Shown here one piece after another: positions 21,815 to 33,162 of a stretch of 64,000 bases of DNA. The translations under genes were made by a program, and so were the position numbers. Source of the DNA: Triplophysa rosa (taxonomy: Eukaryota; Chordata; Actinopteri; Cypriniformes; Nemacheilidae); assembly GCF_024868665.1 (NCBI RefSeq), contig NC_079904.1, positions 20,385,066 to 20,449,065 of the forward strand, read 5' to 3'. Numbering within the stretch: the first letter of the stretch is position 1; each line of letters starts with the position of its first letter. The notes under the pieces are model-generated. The model did not search any database and had not been told where the DNA came from. It worked only from the letters and a program-made list of their open reading frames with translations.

Positions 21815-21822
21815 ATAGAGGC

Positions 21823-22983
21823 TGATACCTCCTGTAATAGGACAGAAAACTGCCCCTTAATTCTTGAAGTACAGTATGTTACTTCCACAAAGCACATATT
21901 ATTGCTGTAGTTATGCAAAATAGGACCAACTGCTAAAAATGTACTGCTGATGCATTCGCCTCCGTGTTCGCATACTTGGATAAAGTACGTTTCTGTTATA
22001 AGGCTACAAAGTGGCCAATTGTTAAGTAACTCTTACTCTATGGCTTTTCTTTTGGTCTCTTTCAAAGAACAGGCATGTGCTCCCTACGCAAGGGCATAGC
22101 AGTGCAACGTGGGCCAAGCTGTAATGAGCTCACTAAAGCTTGTGGGTGAGACAGCTGAGACGAAAGGAACTGACCTGCCGCTATAGCCCTTTCATTAGCC
22201 ATCCACACACAAAGAAATACTGGATAAAAACTCATGTATTTTTTATGATTATTGAATTTCTTTGATTAAATCTGAATAAAGTGCCCATAATATGGTATTT
22301 TTAAGTTTCCTAGTTTTGTTTAAGAATGCCCTACAACATGTTTAAATGCAACCAAGGTCAAAACATAATTTTCTCAACATAATATTACCTCATTTCTTAG
22401 AGCACTAAACAGCATTATATACAAAGTTGGTTGTGTTGCACATCATAGAAAACAATGTTAGCAACTATTAATTATTACAGTAGAAAAAACTAGTTAATTT
22501 TGAGTTTTATTTTTCCCTTCTGGGTTTAAAATTCTCATCTGGCCAACGTCACAGGTTGTGAAATGGCAAACCACTATAGTACATCGATGTGTCTCATAAT
22601 TATACCTGAGACTGCGTTTTCTTTTCCAATAAGAAGACATTTCCCCTTATTAATTATTCTTGACAGCATTTGGTGTGTTCCTGTCTGACCCTTCAGAGAG
22701 GCGTTCATAGCACATGATTGCATGCAGCGTTAGAGCTGTGCAGGTAAACCTCACTTCCCGACCTGTGGATTAGTCTCCTCGCTACAGCGCCCGTCTCCCA
22801 TGCTGGACCAATTGCCAGCATTACAGTAGCTACCGCACTTCTCAGGAAAGCTTCTCGAAATGGAGACAGGTGCACTTTGGACTCGCACATGAAGGCCGTC
22901 TGCGTCAGGAATGCGCAGCGGTACTGAGGATTTTTCCATCTCTTCAAATGCAGTAACTATCATATTTTAACTAGAACATTTAT
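21823..22983. other. No recognisable feature
   Basis: Intergenic sequence. Short open frames near 22705-22963 on the minus strand have no conserved motif. Confidence 0.4.
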
Positions 22984-24280
22984 CAGGGCTCTAGACTGCG
23001 ACCAAATGTTTGCATTTTGCAACTATTTTTCCTGCCAGTGCGACCAGTTTTTCTTAATGGTCAATGATCAATATATAATTTTTAAGGATTATAAATTTAA
23101 TGTGCAGAAATGTTATATTGCGCAAGTCACTCATTTTCGTCTCCTCTCCTTCAACCATTCACTTATCTATCAGTGCCCCTGACCCCCAAAGAAAAAAAAG
23201 CGGGTGAAAGAGGCACATTTAATGCTATGATGAGGCAGGGGATTGTCAGAGCATACGAGTGAAGCGCTAAATCTTGCAACTGAAATAAATATGTTTTGCC
23301 GCCTGCAGAATACAAGAATTTCCCTGGCTAAGGTACAAATCAGCAAAGATAACGAAATGTGTTGCGTGTAGGGTTGGGCGGTATGACGGAATATTCTGTT
23401 ACCGTGGAATAAAATGTAAACCGTAAGAGATTTTTCTATTCCGTGTATTCCGCGGAATGTAAATAAGTAGGCGTGGTTAACGCAGAGCTCTGCAAGTTAT
23501 TCTGAAAAAAAAACATGTGAATTATTCCACCCATAACAAACTAACATATCAAATATTCTTGTGACCTTCTTTCAGTCTGTAGTTTTGTGATCCGGTCCAG
23601 TCTGGCGCTTTCTCTCTCATCCGCAGTACTCGTGCAGGGATCTGCGTGTGCATATAAAAAAGCTCATTCTCACCACGTATTTCAGAAGTCGGATTGCTTT
23701 GTGAAGCTGTTAATAGTTTTGATAAAGTTTAATTTTAGGCGAGCCAAGGTGAAACTTGCGTTGTACCGCATGATGATGCTCACCGTGTGAGCGCTTTGAC
23801 ATGACACGCCGCTAACCCCCGTTTTGGGAGACGTGTGTGGAGTCACCAGAGACTCGCAGTGCAAAGACAAGCGCGAGAATAAATAAACCTAAAGACAGAG
23901 AGTGCTTCAATTTTATGTATGCAAGTTACCTTTGCATACTATTCAGTTGTTAAAGAAGTCTAAACTTTGCAGTTATTATAGGGGAAGGGGATTGTTTACA
24001 TTGCATATGTCATGGTCCTGCCTTTTCTTGTCATACTTTTCTAGTCTTGTGGCAGGATCATGACAGTCCTATGTGTTTTGTGTGCCAGCCCATGGTCATT
24101 GTTTGTTATGATGGCCATGCGCTCGCCTGTCTCGTCTCTTGATCCCGCCCCCTCGTTTCCTCGTTTAGCTTCCCATCAGTGTTTGATTCCCCACACCTGC
24201 CCCTTGTTAATTACCCTTTGTTAGTTCCCTATTTAACGCCCTTGTGTTTTCTGTCCTGTACAGATTTGTTTTGTTTGCTT

Positions 24281-25911
24281 TAGTGTTGTCACGGTACCAA
24301 AATTTCAGTAGTCGGTACCAATACCAGTAAAATTCCACGGTTCTCGGTACCAATTTCGGTACCAAAGCAAAACACCAGTACATGCTAATTGAAACACAAT
24401 TTTATTAATAAAGCTCATTATTAATATAAATGTATAGAAAGCAATGGCATTTTGTATACATGAAGTATACAAGTTAATTGTTCCCGAAACGGTTGTGTGC
24501 TCACTGGGGTCTTTCATGCTGATGAACATCCTCCTCAGTCTGCTGCTGTATAAGACAAATAGAATAAACTTCAGTAAGTCAACTGACTGAACAAACATGC
24601 ATATGCAATATTAAAACAAACCTCAGTTTTTATACTGCATTTACACAAGATTACTTACATTAAGGTAACTGTATATTAAAATAATAAATGCAACAGATAT
24701 ATTTTTCTTTAGTTTAAATGTGGCTTTTTAAACCTAATAGAGTTATCTATCCAAGACATACACATTGCTAGTCATACAGTTAGTATGCTAGTTTTCTAGC
24801 ACATAGATTGCAGATAGGCCTATATAAAATAGGTACTGTAAACCCCATCCTGTCCTCCCATTTATTTTACCCCATTACAGTTATAAAAGCATTAAATGGT
24901 TAATAAGGACACTTGACTGGATTAGCATTGGCGCTAACAAATTAACACGAAAACAGGGACGTTTATTTTAACGTAACCTTTAATTTAACATATGATACAA
25001 CATTCATAATGCAAACGCGAACAGAATTTGAAACTTACCGCTTGAACTTGTTAACTTAAATCCAGATGTTTCCTCCTTTCACAACAAAACTCTGTTTGTT
25101 TTCTTCGTGATATGACTTTAATCTGAAGTATTTCTGTGCGCATCTCTTGTGGATCGGAGCTTATCCCCTCATCACGTCTTGTTGCTGTCACGGTCCCACC
25201 GGCTTGTTTATGAAATTCTAGTCGTGTGGTGGGATCGGGGCAGAGTCCTTAGGTTATGTGTGGAGAGAAACATATTGTTGTCCGTTTGACAATAATATAC
25301 GTTCTCTCCAGTGTCTTGTCATTGGCCCCATTCCTCTCGTTTCCTTGTCATCTTCCCCTGAGTGTTTAATTACCCACACCTGCCCCGTGTCATTATCCCT
25401 TGTTTGTCTTACCTATATATACCCTCATGTTTCTTTGTCCTGTGTTCGGTCATTGTGTTTGGTGCGTGTGCTATGTGCTGTCTTGTTCTCGTCCAGCGTT
25501 AGTATTATTGCATGTTCCTGTTGTATTGTGAGTCTAGTCAAGTAAGTCTTTTAGTGTTTAGTTATAGTTTGTCAAGTGTTTCTCAGTTTAGTCAGTCTAT
25601 GCTCTGTTTGAGTTGTTTCTTGTTTTCTTGATTTACCCCATCGTGGGTCTTTGTTTTGTGTTTATTTTCTGTTAAATAAAGCTTTCTGTTAACCCCTTCA
25701 TTCCCGCTGCCTGCAACTGGATTCTTTCACCACGGTCTTGACAGTTGCGTCTATGAAAAGTTTCCGACTGACAACCTGTCAGACAGAGCATCAGTACCCG
25801 GTTGACCCGGTACGTCGGTGGTACCGGGTCTTATGAAAATGAGGTACCGACAACTTTTTTATTTTTAGGTACCGACTTGGACCGTAAGTACCGGTACTTT
25901 TGACAACACTA
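24281..25911 (+). mobile_element. hAT element (layer 3) with GGTACC-rich ends
   Basis: It begins TAGTGTTGTCACGGTACC and ends GGTACTTTTGACAACACTA. GTTTGCTT is duplicated exactly (24273-24280 and 25912-25919). Subterminal regions are rich in GGTACCG/CGGTACC. A solo LTR (25186-25743) sits within it, and no transposase frame remains. Confidence 0.92.
25186..25743 (+). repeat. Solo LTR (layer 4, innermost)
   Basis: It starts TGTCACGGTCCCACC and ends CCACGGTCTTGACA, with GTTGC duplicated exactly (25181-25185 and 25744-25748). It holds a TATA-like ACCTATATATACCCTC near 25405 and AATAAA near 25674. A hairpin at about 25262-25310 has arms GGAGAGAAACATATTGTTGTC and GACAATAATATACGTTCTCTCC. Confidence 0.9.
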
Positions 25912-27627
25912 GTTTGCTTTGCACGAAACCTCGCCAAGTGGATTATTCCCTGTGATGTTGGATTATGCCGTGTTTCCCTAGTTCTGTCTAAGTCATGTGA
26001 GTGTAAATTTTGACCCTGTTCTCCTGTTTTTGCCCCCTCGTGGGATGTCTTTTGTTTGAAGTTCTTTGTTTTGTTAGGTTTTACCCCCATCGTGGGCTTT
26101 TGTTTTGTTAATAAAGTTTGTTATTCGTGACCCTCTGCCTGCACCTGGGTTCTCTTCCCTCCCCGATCGTGACAGCGTAGTTAGTTGTTTGTGAAATATG
26201 CACAATTAAAAGGTTCTGTATTTTGACTGCAACTGTCATGCATCCTGATTCCTTCACTTCATCATGAGTGCCACCTCTTTATATACAGCATCATTTTGTG
26301 GGACTTGCAAACCTATATAGTACAAGTGTGGAATTTTTCTACAATATTCACTCACCATAACAGTATAAAAGGGAATTTTAAGTCAATCAACTGCAGTATT
26401 TCCTCTCTCAATCAGTAGAAAATGTTGTAAAAAAATACCGTCATGTACTGGAAACCGGTATAAATCTGAAAATACCGTAATATTAATTTATGATCATAAC
26501 GCACAGCACTAGTTGCTATCGCGACAGGCCTAACAACAAGACATAATGATTTCTTGTTACAAGATGTTTTTTTCCGCATTAAGAAAAATAAAACCATTTC
26601 ATCTTAACTTGTTGACCATCATGCTTGATTCTCAGTGTTAATATACGCAACTAACAATGGTCTTTGGCTGTAGAAGCAACATGGTGAAGTGGTTAAACTG
26701 GTTAGTGTCAATTGCAGTAACCAGTATTTTTCATAAAAATATAATTATATATATAGACTTTTATTTATGTGTAATAAGAGAAGCATCTAGTTTAGTGTAT
26801 TAATGTTTTTTAGCCATCTTTACATAATTTGTCCAAGATTATTGGACATTATTAGTGTTTTCAGCATATGTCCCAATAAATGTTGCAAAAACACATTACA
26901 TTTTATATTTACATATTAATAAAATTATTTTCGTGTGATTTCAAAATATTTATTTTATTTTTATGAGTATGTTTACATTCCATCTAGGTGGATAAAAGAT
27001 TTAATATTTCTCATTTGGCAGTTACAGCATTTGATATTTTCAGGTACCTTCTGTCTTAACTTTGATACAAATGGTGCAAATGTTATTTGTAATTACACAC
27101 AATCAACATAAGTACACTAAGTACATTTTAAAATATCCGATGAATGCTTTTAAAACCATTTTTAAAAATATTTTTGATTTTCTCATCTTGCCAACCCTGT
27201 TTTGTCACTGACCCATATATTACGTGACAACATGCACTGCGATTAGCTGTAGGCTACACAACAGTATAATAATGTTATTCGGTTAAACTTGGCGCAGTGA
27301 TATGAAACTGTAATGTGGTTGACAGATCTGGAACTACCTAAAAGAATCATCGGTTGAAAATCCAAATGTTTCTGTGTTTAAGTGCTATAATCGGGTCCCC
27401 GGTGCATCTAGCAACCCAGAAAACATGAAAAACAAGATCCCAGTAAGTTTGTTTTGATGAGCCTTTCCCTGCAAGCATGTGAGAAATCGAGCCATTCAGA
27501 TTTCGCTCTTGTTGTGACGTAAAAGCAGGATCTTATTATAATATTACCGCCCCTTAATCAACACAATTCCAACCACGGCACTGCCACCATTGTTGTTTTC
27601 ACAAGCGACAGCGGTGTACGTGACGCC

Positions 27628-27893
27628 ATGGCTAAAGTTCGTGGACAACATGCAACATGCAATGTAGTCACTGCACAGAGTCCTAACCTCGGAAGAGACA
27701 GGAGTGGATATATTTTATTTTTAATGATACCATTTTTAATGGTAAAAACCATAAGTAAAAACCTGCTTGTTTGCGCGAATCACTTCAAGCCGGAGTGCTT
27801 TATCAACCTGGGACAGTACAAGCAGGATTAGCTTCAAAGTTGTTCCTCAAGAGGGATCGAGACCAACTGAACGAGACAAAGCTGCCGATGTAA
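27628..27893 (+). pseudogene. Degenerate THAP-like zinc-finger exon
   Basis: An ATG at 27628 opens a frame with VCANHFKPECFINLGQYK at about 27758-27820, the C-x2-H half of a THAP C2CH finger with its usual following residues. The expected continuation is found in other frames: a lost base near 27823 creates an early stop, and a second small shift occurs near 27852. A GTAAGT donor-like sequence follows at 27893. The first cysteine pair is not clearly recognisable. It is likely a decayed exon of a THAP gene or of a THAP-bearing transposon inside the 22984-28806 unit. Confidence 0.5.
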
Positions 27894-28146
27894 GTAATAT
27901 TTATTAACAGTCTGAATTGACCTACATGTACCGTATATATAGGAGGATAACGTTAGCATATGATAGCGAAGGGAGGTAAGTCAGTCATGGGCTAAATAGA
28001 ACATTCAAAGCCAGTGTTAAACTTACTCTATATGTATATGTTATTTGGCAAATGGACACTTGGAGTTTAGCTGTATGTATGTTAATACATTATGTGCGTT
28101 AATATGTTTAGCTGCGGCAAGTTGTTTGTTTTGCTAATGAACAGGG

Positions 28147-28450
28147 GCGAACACTGCGTTTAGTTTTGTTTTAAACGTCTCAAATCATTCGTCCTTAGGC
28201 TGAGAAATCTGTCACAGCATACTAGTTATGCTCTCACGTTGTGTGAGTAACGTTATAACTTGTCAACGACAAGCGCTAAAATGCACGTAATTCCGCTGAG
28301 ATCTGCAGGTGCGCATTCCGTAGATTTCAGGCAAGCATACACGCACAACGTGAGCTCATAAGGATGCGCTGTTTGCTGTGACAGATTTTTTAGCCTCCGG
28401 ACGAATGATTTGAGTTTGAAACGAAACTAACCGCAGCAGTGAGCATAGCT
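28147..28450. repeat. Large imperfect palindrome
   Basis: The left arm (about 28147-28247, with CAAATCATTCGTCC and AATCTGTCACAGCA) pairs with the right arm (about 28345-28450, with TGCTGTGACAGATT and GGACGAATGATTTG). The arms are imperfect and separated by about 100 bp. It may be a separate foldback element or part of the surrounding transposon. Confidence 0.7.
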
Positions 28451-28806
28451 GTTTTTGACGAGGCAAATGGGTTTTGTTTACAAAGCCATTGAGTGTTTTT
28501 AAGCATAATATGTTCCAGACATTTCATGAAGACCCTAATAAATCACACCAACTTGTTGAAAGTACTCATCCGATGAGTCCTTTAAAAGGTGTGCGCTTCC
28601 TGAAAAACAACGCACACCCTAGATTGTTAGCCAGACAATCACAATGAAGCATTTAACAGCCCCTTGGTATAATCAATAATAACCAATAAGCTAAGTTTAT
28701 TATGTTTTTCCATACTTTGCATGTTATAAGTATGTTGACTGTGTTCCTAAATTTTTAAATTAAGCAGTACAAGTGCTCCTAAAAAATAAGTTACTGTAGA
28801 GCCCTG

Positions 28807-29682
28807 GTTGTTTATAAACTCTTCTTGTGGTACCTACATTTTTAAGGCCCTTTAAGGTTTAGTCACTAATATTGTCCTTAAATTACAGAATGCAGTCTCT
28901 AGCAAACGTCTATATTTTTACTAGGTCAAATCTATGGCACCAGAGAGGTAAAATGATAACATAAGCCTAGCTCTATGGGATGGGTCTCATTTCAGAACAA
29001 ATCATGAAACAAAGTGAGCAAACAAGGATGGACAATACAGAAAATACAAGATATTTTTACTTCAATAATCCTCAAAACTGCGTGTGCAATAATACCTCAG
29101 AATGTTCTGAACAGTCATCTATGTTTCCACGGTTACCTTTCCAGAGTTCTGGAGGCTGCTGTTGTGACCAGCTGCTTCATGCATCAACCAACCTAGTGAT
29201 GAACGTTATTATGCATGTCATAATTCCTCTTTTATGCAAAGCACTGAGATTGATTTCAGCAAGCAACCCACAAGTCCATTTAATACCAGAGGACACTAAA
29301 AACCTCTGAAAAACATTCTACAGTAAATGATCAGTTAATTACAGACTTAAACATGTGAGATGCAAACGGCTTTTTGTGGTTGTGGAGAATGTGACTAAGT
29401 TTCCTGGAGGTGGTTTTAAACATTGAAAAAGAAACAATGAGGGAGAAAACTGTCATACAAAGCAGACGATTACACCAGCAAACACCAACACAGCGTTAAG
29501 GTTGACGACCGAAAAATTGGTTTGAAAAAGTAGTTACAAATATAACACTAACCAAACACCTTTGAGTGACAAAAAAAGGCATGAATGATTCTAAATTACC
29601 AGTTAAAGAACCTGACTTGATAGACAGCAGTGCGCACATGTGACACCATATGTGCTTGAATAGACCATTAAAGTGGCACAAC
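28807..29682. other. No recognisable feature
   Basis: AT-rich intergenic sequence without a gene, RNA or bounded repeat that I can name. Confidence 0.4.
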
Positions 29683-29690
29683 GATTAGCC

Positions 29691-31077
29691 TAGCCTCACT
29701 TTCAGATGTCTCGCCCACATACCGCTGGCTAAACGTCTAATGTAAACGTCTGATGCACTCACTTCAGCAGATCGGAAGTAATCCTCCGACTGGTTGAATT
29801 CTACAGGATTTCTAGGAGAAGTGCATGTCACATACTTTAAGGGTCTTCCTGAAAACAACACAAAGCCATCTGATCAAAGAAAAAAGCTGTTGTGTTCACA
29901 TCGCTGACAATGCATTCATCAACAGGGTTTTTCCTGGCTCAAAATGAGGCGGAGGTGGTGCCATCCTGATCTCCTACACACACACGTAGGCCCACCGTAC
30001 CTTTAAGTGGCTTAACCAAAGTGACTTTGACATATTAAAAGTTCTAATAAAATTAGATGAAAATGACAATTATTAAGTTATATATAATACATTACTTTTA
30101 TTCAACCAAACAGACTTTTTTTATAAAATAAAGCATTCTTTTATCATTTTCAACTAACTTTTCAGCCCACAATAGCTAACTGAATTAATCAGTCTTACTA
30201 AATGAATAAAGCTTATTCACATCTTGCATTCTCTGTGGTTCACTTTAAATGATCTCTTATATTCGCTAGTGACTGAAAAGTTCAATAGTTTAAATGAATC
30301 GGTTCAAATGAGTCATTCGTGTGCGAGTCGTTCTGAACGCAATGTGCGTTCATACTGGCAAACTCGCTGTGTAACAGTATACGCTGATTCAACGATCCAA
30401 CTGCACAGCTAAAGACATTACAATGATGTACGTCATGTTAATTTAAGAAATTTCAAGAAATGAAACAGACTTGGATGCAAAACAAACAGCCGTCAAACAG
30501 AGCTAGCTCTTGTTCTGCAACTCTTTTTAGTGCCTCAGTGTGCTGATAACAAAACAGCGCCTCTACTGTGGCGTAATACCGCAACTGCAGTTACAAATGA
30601 CAGTCTGTTAAATGCACGCAGCATTTCTTGTGAAGACAACCAACATAATTTTGGCGAGAGTCTGAGGCGGCACGTCATTTGATGGAGGCGGCCGCCTCCA
30701 ATTTCTCTATTCAGGAAAAACCCTGATCAAGATCAACTAAATGTTGGATTCTTACAAGTATGCAAGGTTCTAATTTGCATTTTCATGGATTCACATTTAT
30801 TAATTGAGGTAAAGGTGTAAAGTTCAAGGGTTGTTTTTTGCAGTGGGTTAAAGGTGGAAGAACATTGTTCATCAGATGTTGATATGTGGGATACGGAAGA
30901 TCATTTTTGGATTGTTTTAATTGGCCATCAGGTTGGATTTACGCAAATCTGGCAACCCTAGCATAAACAGTACTATTGTATAATTCCACGACACAAATGA
31001 AACAAAACATGATTGGTTGCTTTCTCTGTCATTAGTCATGTGGCGTCTTGGGGGTCTGAAGGCCTGGCTAAGACTAT
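29691..31077 (+). mobile_element. TAGTCTC-type miniature element with a nested insertion
   Basis: Related to 21472-21814. The flanks GATTAGCC (29683-29690) and GATAAGCC (31078-31085) match at seven of eight positions. Without the CAGGGTTTTTCC element inside it would be about 590 bp. Non-coding. Confidence 0.65.
29933..30725 (+). mobile_element. CAGGGTTTTTCC element, copy 2
   Basis: Inverted ends CAGGGTTTTTCCTGG and CAGGAAAAACCCTG are flanked by ATCAA on both sides (29928-29932 and 30726-30730). The related host element near 21651 reads ATTCATCACGATCGACTAAA without an insert, which supports a true 5-bp duplication. The unit is 793 bp with a GGCGGCCGCC palindrome near its right end. Superfamily uncertain: CAGGG ends suggest hAT, but 5 bp is short for hAT. 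Confidence 0.85.
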
Positions 31078-31248
31078 GATAAGCCCCGAGTCAACTGGTT
31101 TGAAAAGGTAAGTGCTAAAATCTATTAACCAAAAGAGTCTGTAAGAACTGAAAGATAAATAACTATTAACCTAGTGGACCACCTACTTAGACAGCATTTT
31201 GAGCATCAAAGATATGTGTCCTGGGTATTTTCAAAGATCATGCATTTC

Positions 31249-32111
31249 CAGTGTTTCCACTAGAATTTCGTGAAACTGTGGCGCTGGATGATGTCACACG
31301 CTAATTAACATATTTGTGACGTCACTGCGTAGTTTTGCATTGCAACTTCAGACCCGTTTCAATTCTACTGTCTGATCATTACATACAGCTTATTGCCCAA
31401 TAAAGCCGTTTACATATTTTCTGTTTTTGTTGTCACTTCTGTTTCATAACCAAGTTTTATATTCAATGGTATAATCAACAATTAGTTTATTATGTTTTTC
31501 CATACTTTGCAATGCATGTTATAAGGTTATGTTTGTGTAAAGAAAAACTTCAATTGTCTGTGCTCCTAAAGTTTTGACTGTGCACCTACATTTTTTAATT
31601 AAAGGAGTACAAGTGCTCCTAAAAAAATAAGTCACAACCAGACACAAATCTTCTGATAAAATCACCACACACACCTTAAAGAGCGGAGAATTTGGCTCTA
31701 TTCTTTCTATTCTGTTTTTCACACAGTGCATGCACAGCCTCTGTTCTGCATGTCTTTGTAACCAAACTGTGTTCATGCTTATAAATCCAAACGGTCGATA
31801 ACAGTGACAGGTTTGGGAAATGCTGTTTTGTACTCTTTCATTCACGAGCCCGCCACCGTACAGGTGAACTGAATGTGCTGTTTCTCTCTGTGCTTACTGC
31901 ACAGAGTAGATGCTGAGAGAGGCGTTTCCTGCACCGGGACAGCGAGACTGAATGAAAGCAACGGTTTATCCAAAAAGACACTAGGTTTGTCGTTTTGTGC
32001 ATCTTCTGAACAAAAGTCGCTAAAGTGGTCGGAAAAGTCATTAAATCTAGTGAAAGAGTTGAAAACTTAGCAACAATGGCCATTCAAATTAGGAATGAAT
32101 GGGAAACACTG
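31249..32111 (+). mobile_element. hAT-like element with CAGTGTTTCC ends
   Basis: It begins CAGTGTTTCCACTAG and ends GAATGGGAAACACTG. The flanks TGCATTTC and TGCATCCC agree at six of eight bases. A fragment of the CAGGGCTCTA family (about 31450-31640) is embedded. Non-coding. Confidence 0.7.
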
Positions 32112-32705
32112 TGCATCCCAAAATGCTGTCTCTGCTGGCTGTTCACTTTTTGATAGCACCGAACATCTACATGCAGTTACTAAATTCAGGGTTTACTCAG
32201 TTTTGAGGGTCTCCTTGGTTCACTCTAAATGAAAGCTATTGATCTCTAAGGATTACTTCAAAACCATCTGCAAATTGCAGATTTTACAAATGGGCTGAAT
32301 TGTGTTTAGCAAACCTGAACCAGAACACATACATACTGTACACAGATTGTGCCGGTTTCATCGGACGCACACGTCTGGCTCAAAGTTAACTTCCTGTCTT
32401 GTTTGTCGGTCCGTAGTTAGTGGCTAATAATCTAACTTTATATTTACATTAATATTGTATTGTATAATCATTTTATTCAATAAATAATTTGTTGAGTAAG
32501 TCGTGTAACTTTGTAGCATTAAAGTTTAGCCAAGTAACAATTCCTCTAATTGTAACCCAAAATATTTGCAACAGATTGTTATTTTTGTGTTAAATAAAAG
32601 TCTAAAAGTTACACTAAAAATATATTAATTAAAAGTATATTTCTGCTTTTGTAGTACTTCAGTGCACTTGAAAAATGTATGCTAAATAACAGTAATACTA
32701 AAAGG
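32112..32705. other. No recognisable feature
   Basis: Intergenic sequence, AT-rich toward its right half. Confidence 0.4.
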
Positions 32706-32707
32706 TA

Positions 32708-33160
32708 CAGTTTGTAACAATTTTGCAGTAAAATATCCAAAAACCACTAGGCCAGTGTTATATATTTTCATGTTCAGCTGAATATCTCAGATGTTTCAAC
32801 TACTTGTAATCGTGAGAAAATTGCCATTCTAAACAGTGACACGGGACTGTGCAGTCGCCTGTCAATGGCGTCATTTCCGCGTTACCCTTTGTTACCGCCT
32901 TTACTGACGTAGAAACCGCATGACAACAGTGTCGTGGACAAATGTGGAAATAGTGTCTAACAAGCCACTAGCTTGTTTCGAGCAGACACTTATTTATGGA
33001 CCACAATTATATGCAACATTTATAAAGTTTATTACTTTACCTCATCCGCTAACATGATTTCTTGTTCCAGTCTGATTGATGGCCATCAGCGGTGGAGTTG
33101 AAGACAACAGATTGTTGTTGTTTTGACCGTGCGCCCTCTAGCGGCGGTTTTTACAAACTG
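32708..33160 (+). mobile_element. Mariner-like miniature element with CAGTTTGTAA ends
   Basis: The ends CAGTTTGTAACAATTTT and GGTTTTTACAAACTG are inverted and a TA dinucleotide flanks each side, as for Tc1/mariner insertions. It is 453 bp and non-coding. TA flanks are weak evidence by themselves. Confidence 0.5.
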
Positions 33161-33162
33161 TA

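Larger units (their letters stand above)
24008..26174 (+). repeat. Solo LTR (layer 2), interrupted by a hAT
   Basis: It starts TGTCATGGTCCTGCC and ends CCCGATCGTGACA, flanked by GCATA and GCGTA. It has the LTR order of TATA-like CTATTTAA near 24230, an AATAAA signal near 26110 and the CTGCACCTGGGTTC stretch before its 3' end. Without the insertion at 24281-25911 it would be about 528 bp. No internal retroviral-type genes accompany it, so it probably formed by LTR-LTR recombination. Confidence 0.8.
23369..26511 (+). mobile_element. hAT element (layer 1 of the nest)
   Basis: The left end TAGGGTTGGGCGGTATGACGG and right end, with ATACCG motifs finishing GCACAGCACTA, are typical of a fish hAT type. 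Flanks are GTTGCGTG and GTTGCTAT, matching at five of eight bases, which suggests an old duplication. The interior is split by the LTR at 24008-26174. Confidence 0.6.
22984..28806 (+). mobile_element. Possible outer transposon with CAGGGCTCTA ends
   Basis: The left end CAGGGCTCTAGACTGCG and right end ACTGTAGAGCCCTG are inverted and resemble a fish hAT family. The last 140 bp recur as a fragment at 31450-31640 (GTACAAGTGCTCCTAAAAAATAAGT). Between them lie the four-layer nest at 23369-26511, a broken THAP-like exon and a palindrome. I could not find a target duplication, so the two ends may belong to different copies. Confidence 0.4.

Noticed and set aside
22976..28814. Target duplication for the CAGGGCTCTA pair of ends
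   Set aside because: ACATTTAT before and GTTGTTTA after do not match, so the two ends are not proven to belong to one insertion.
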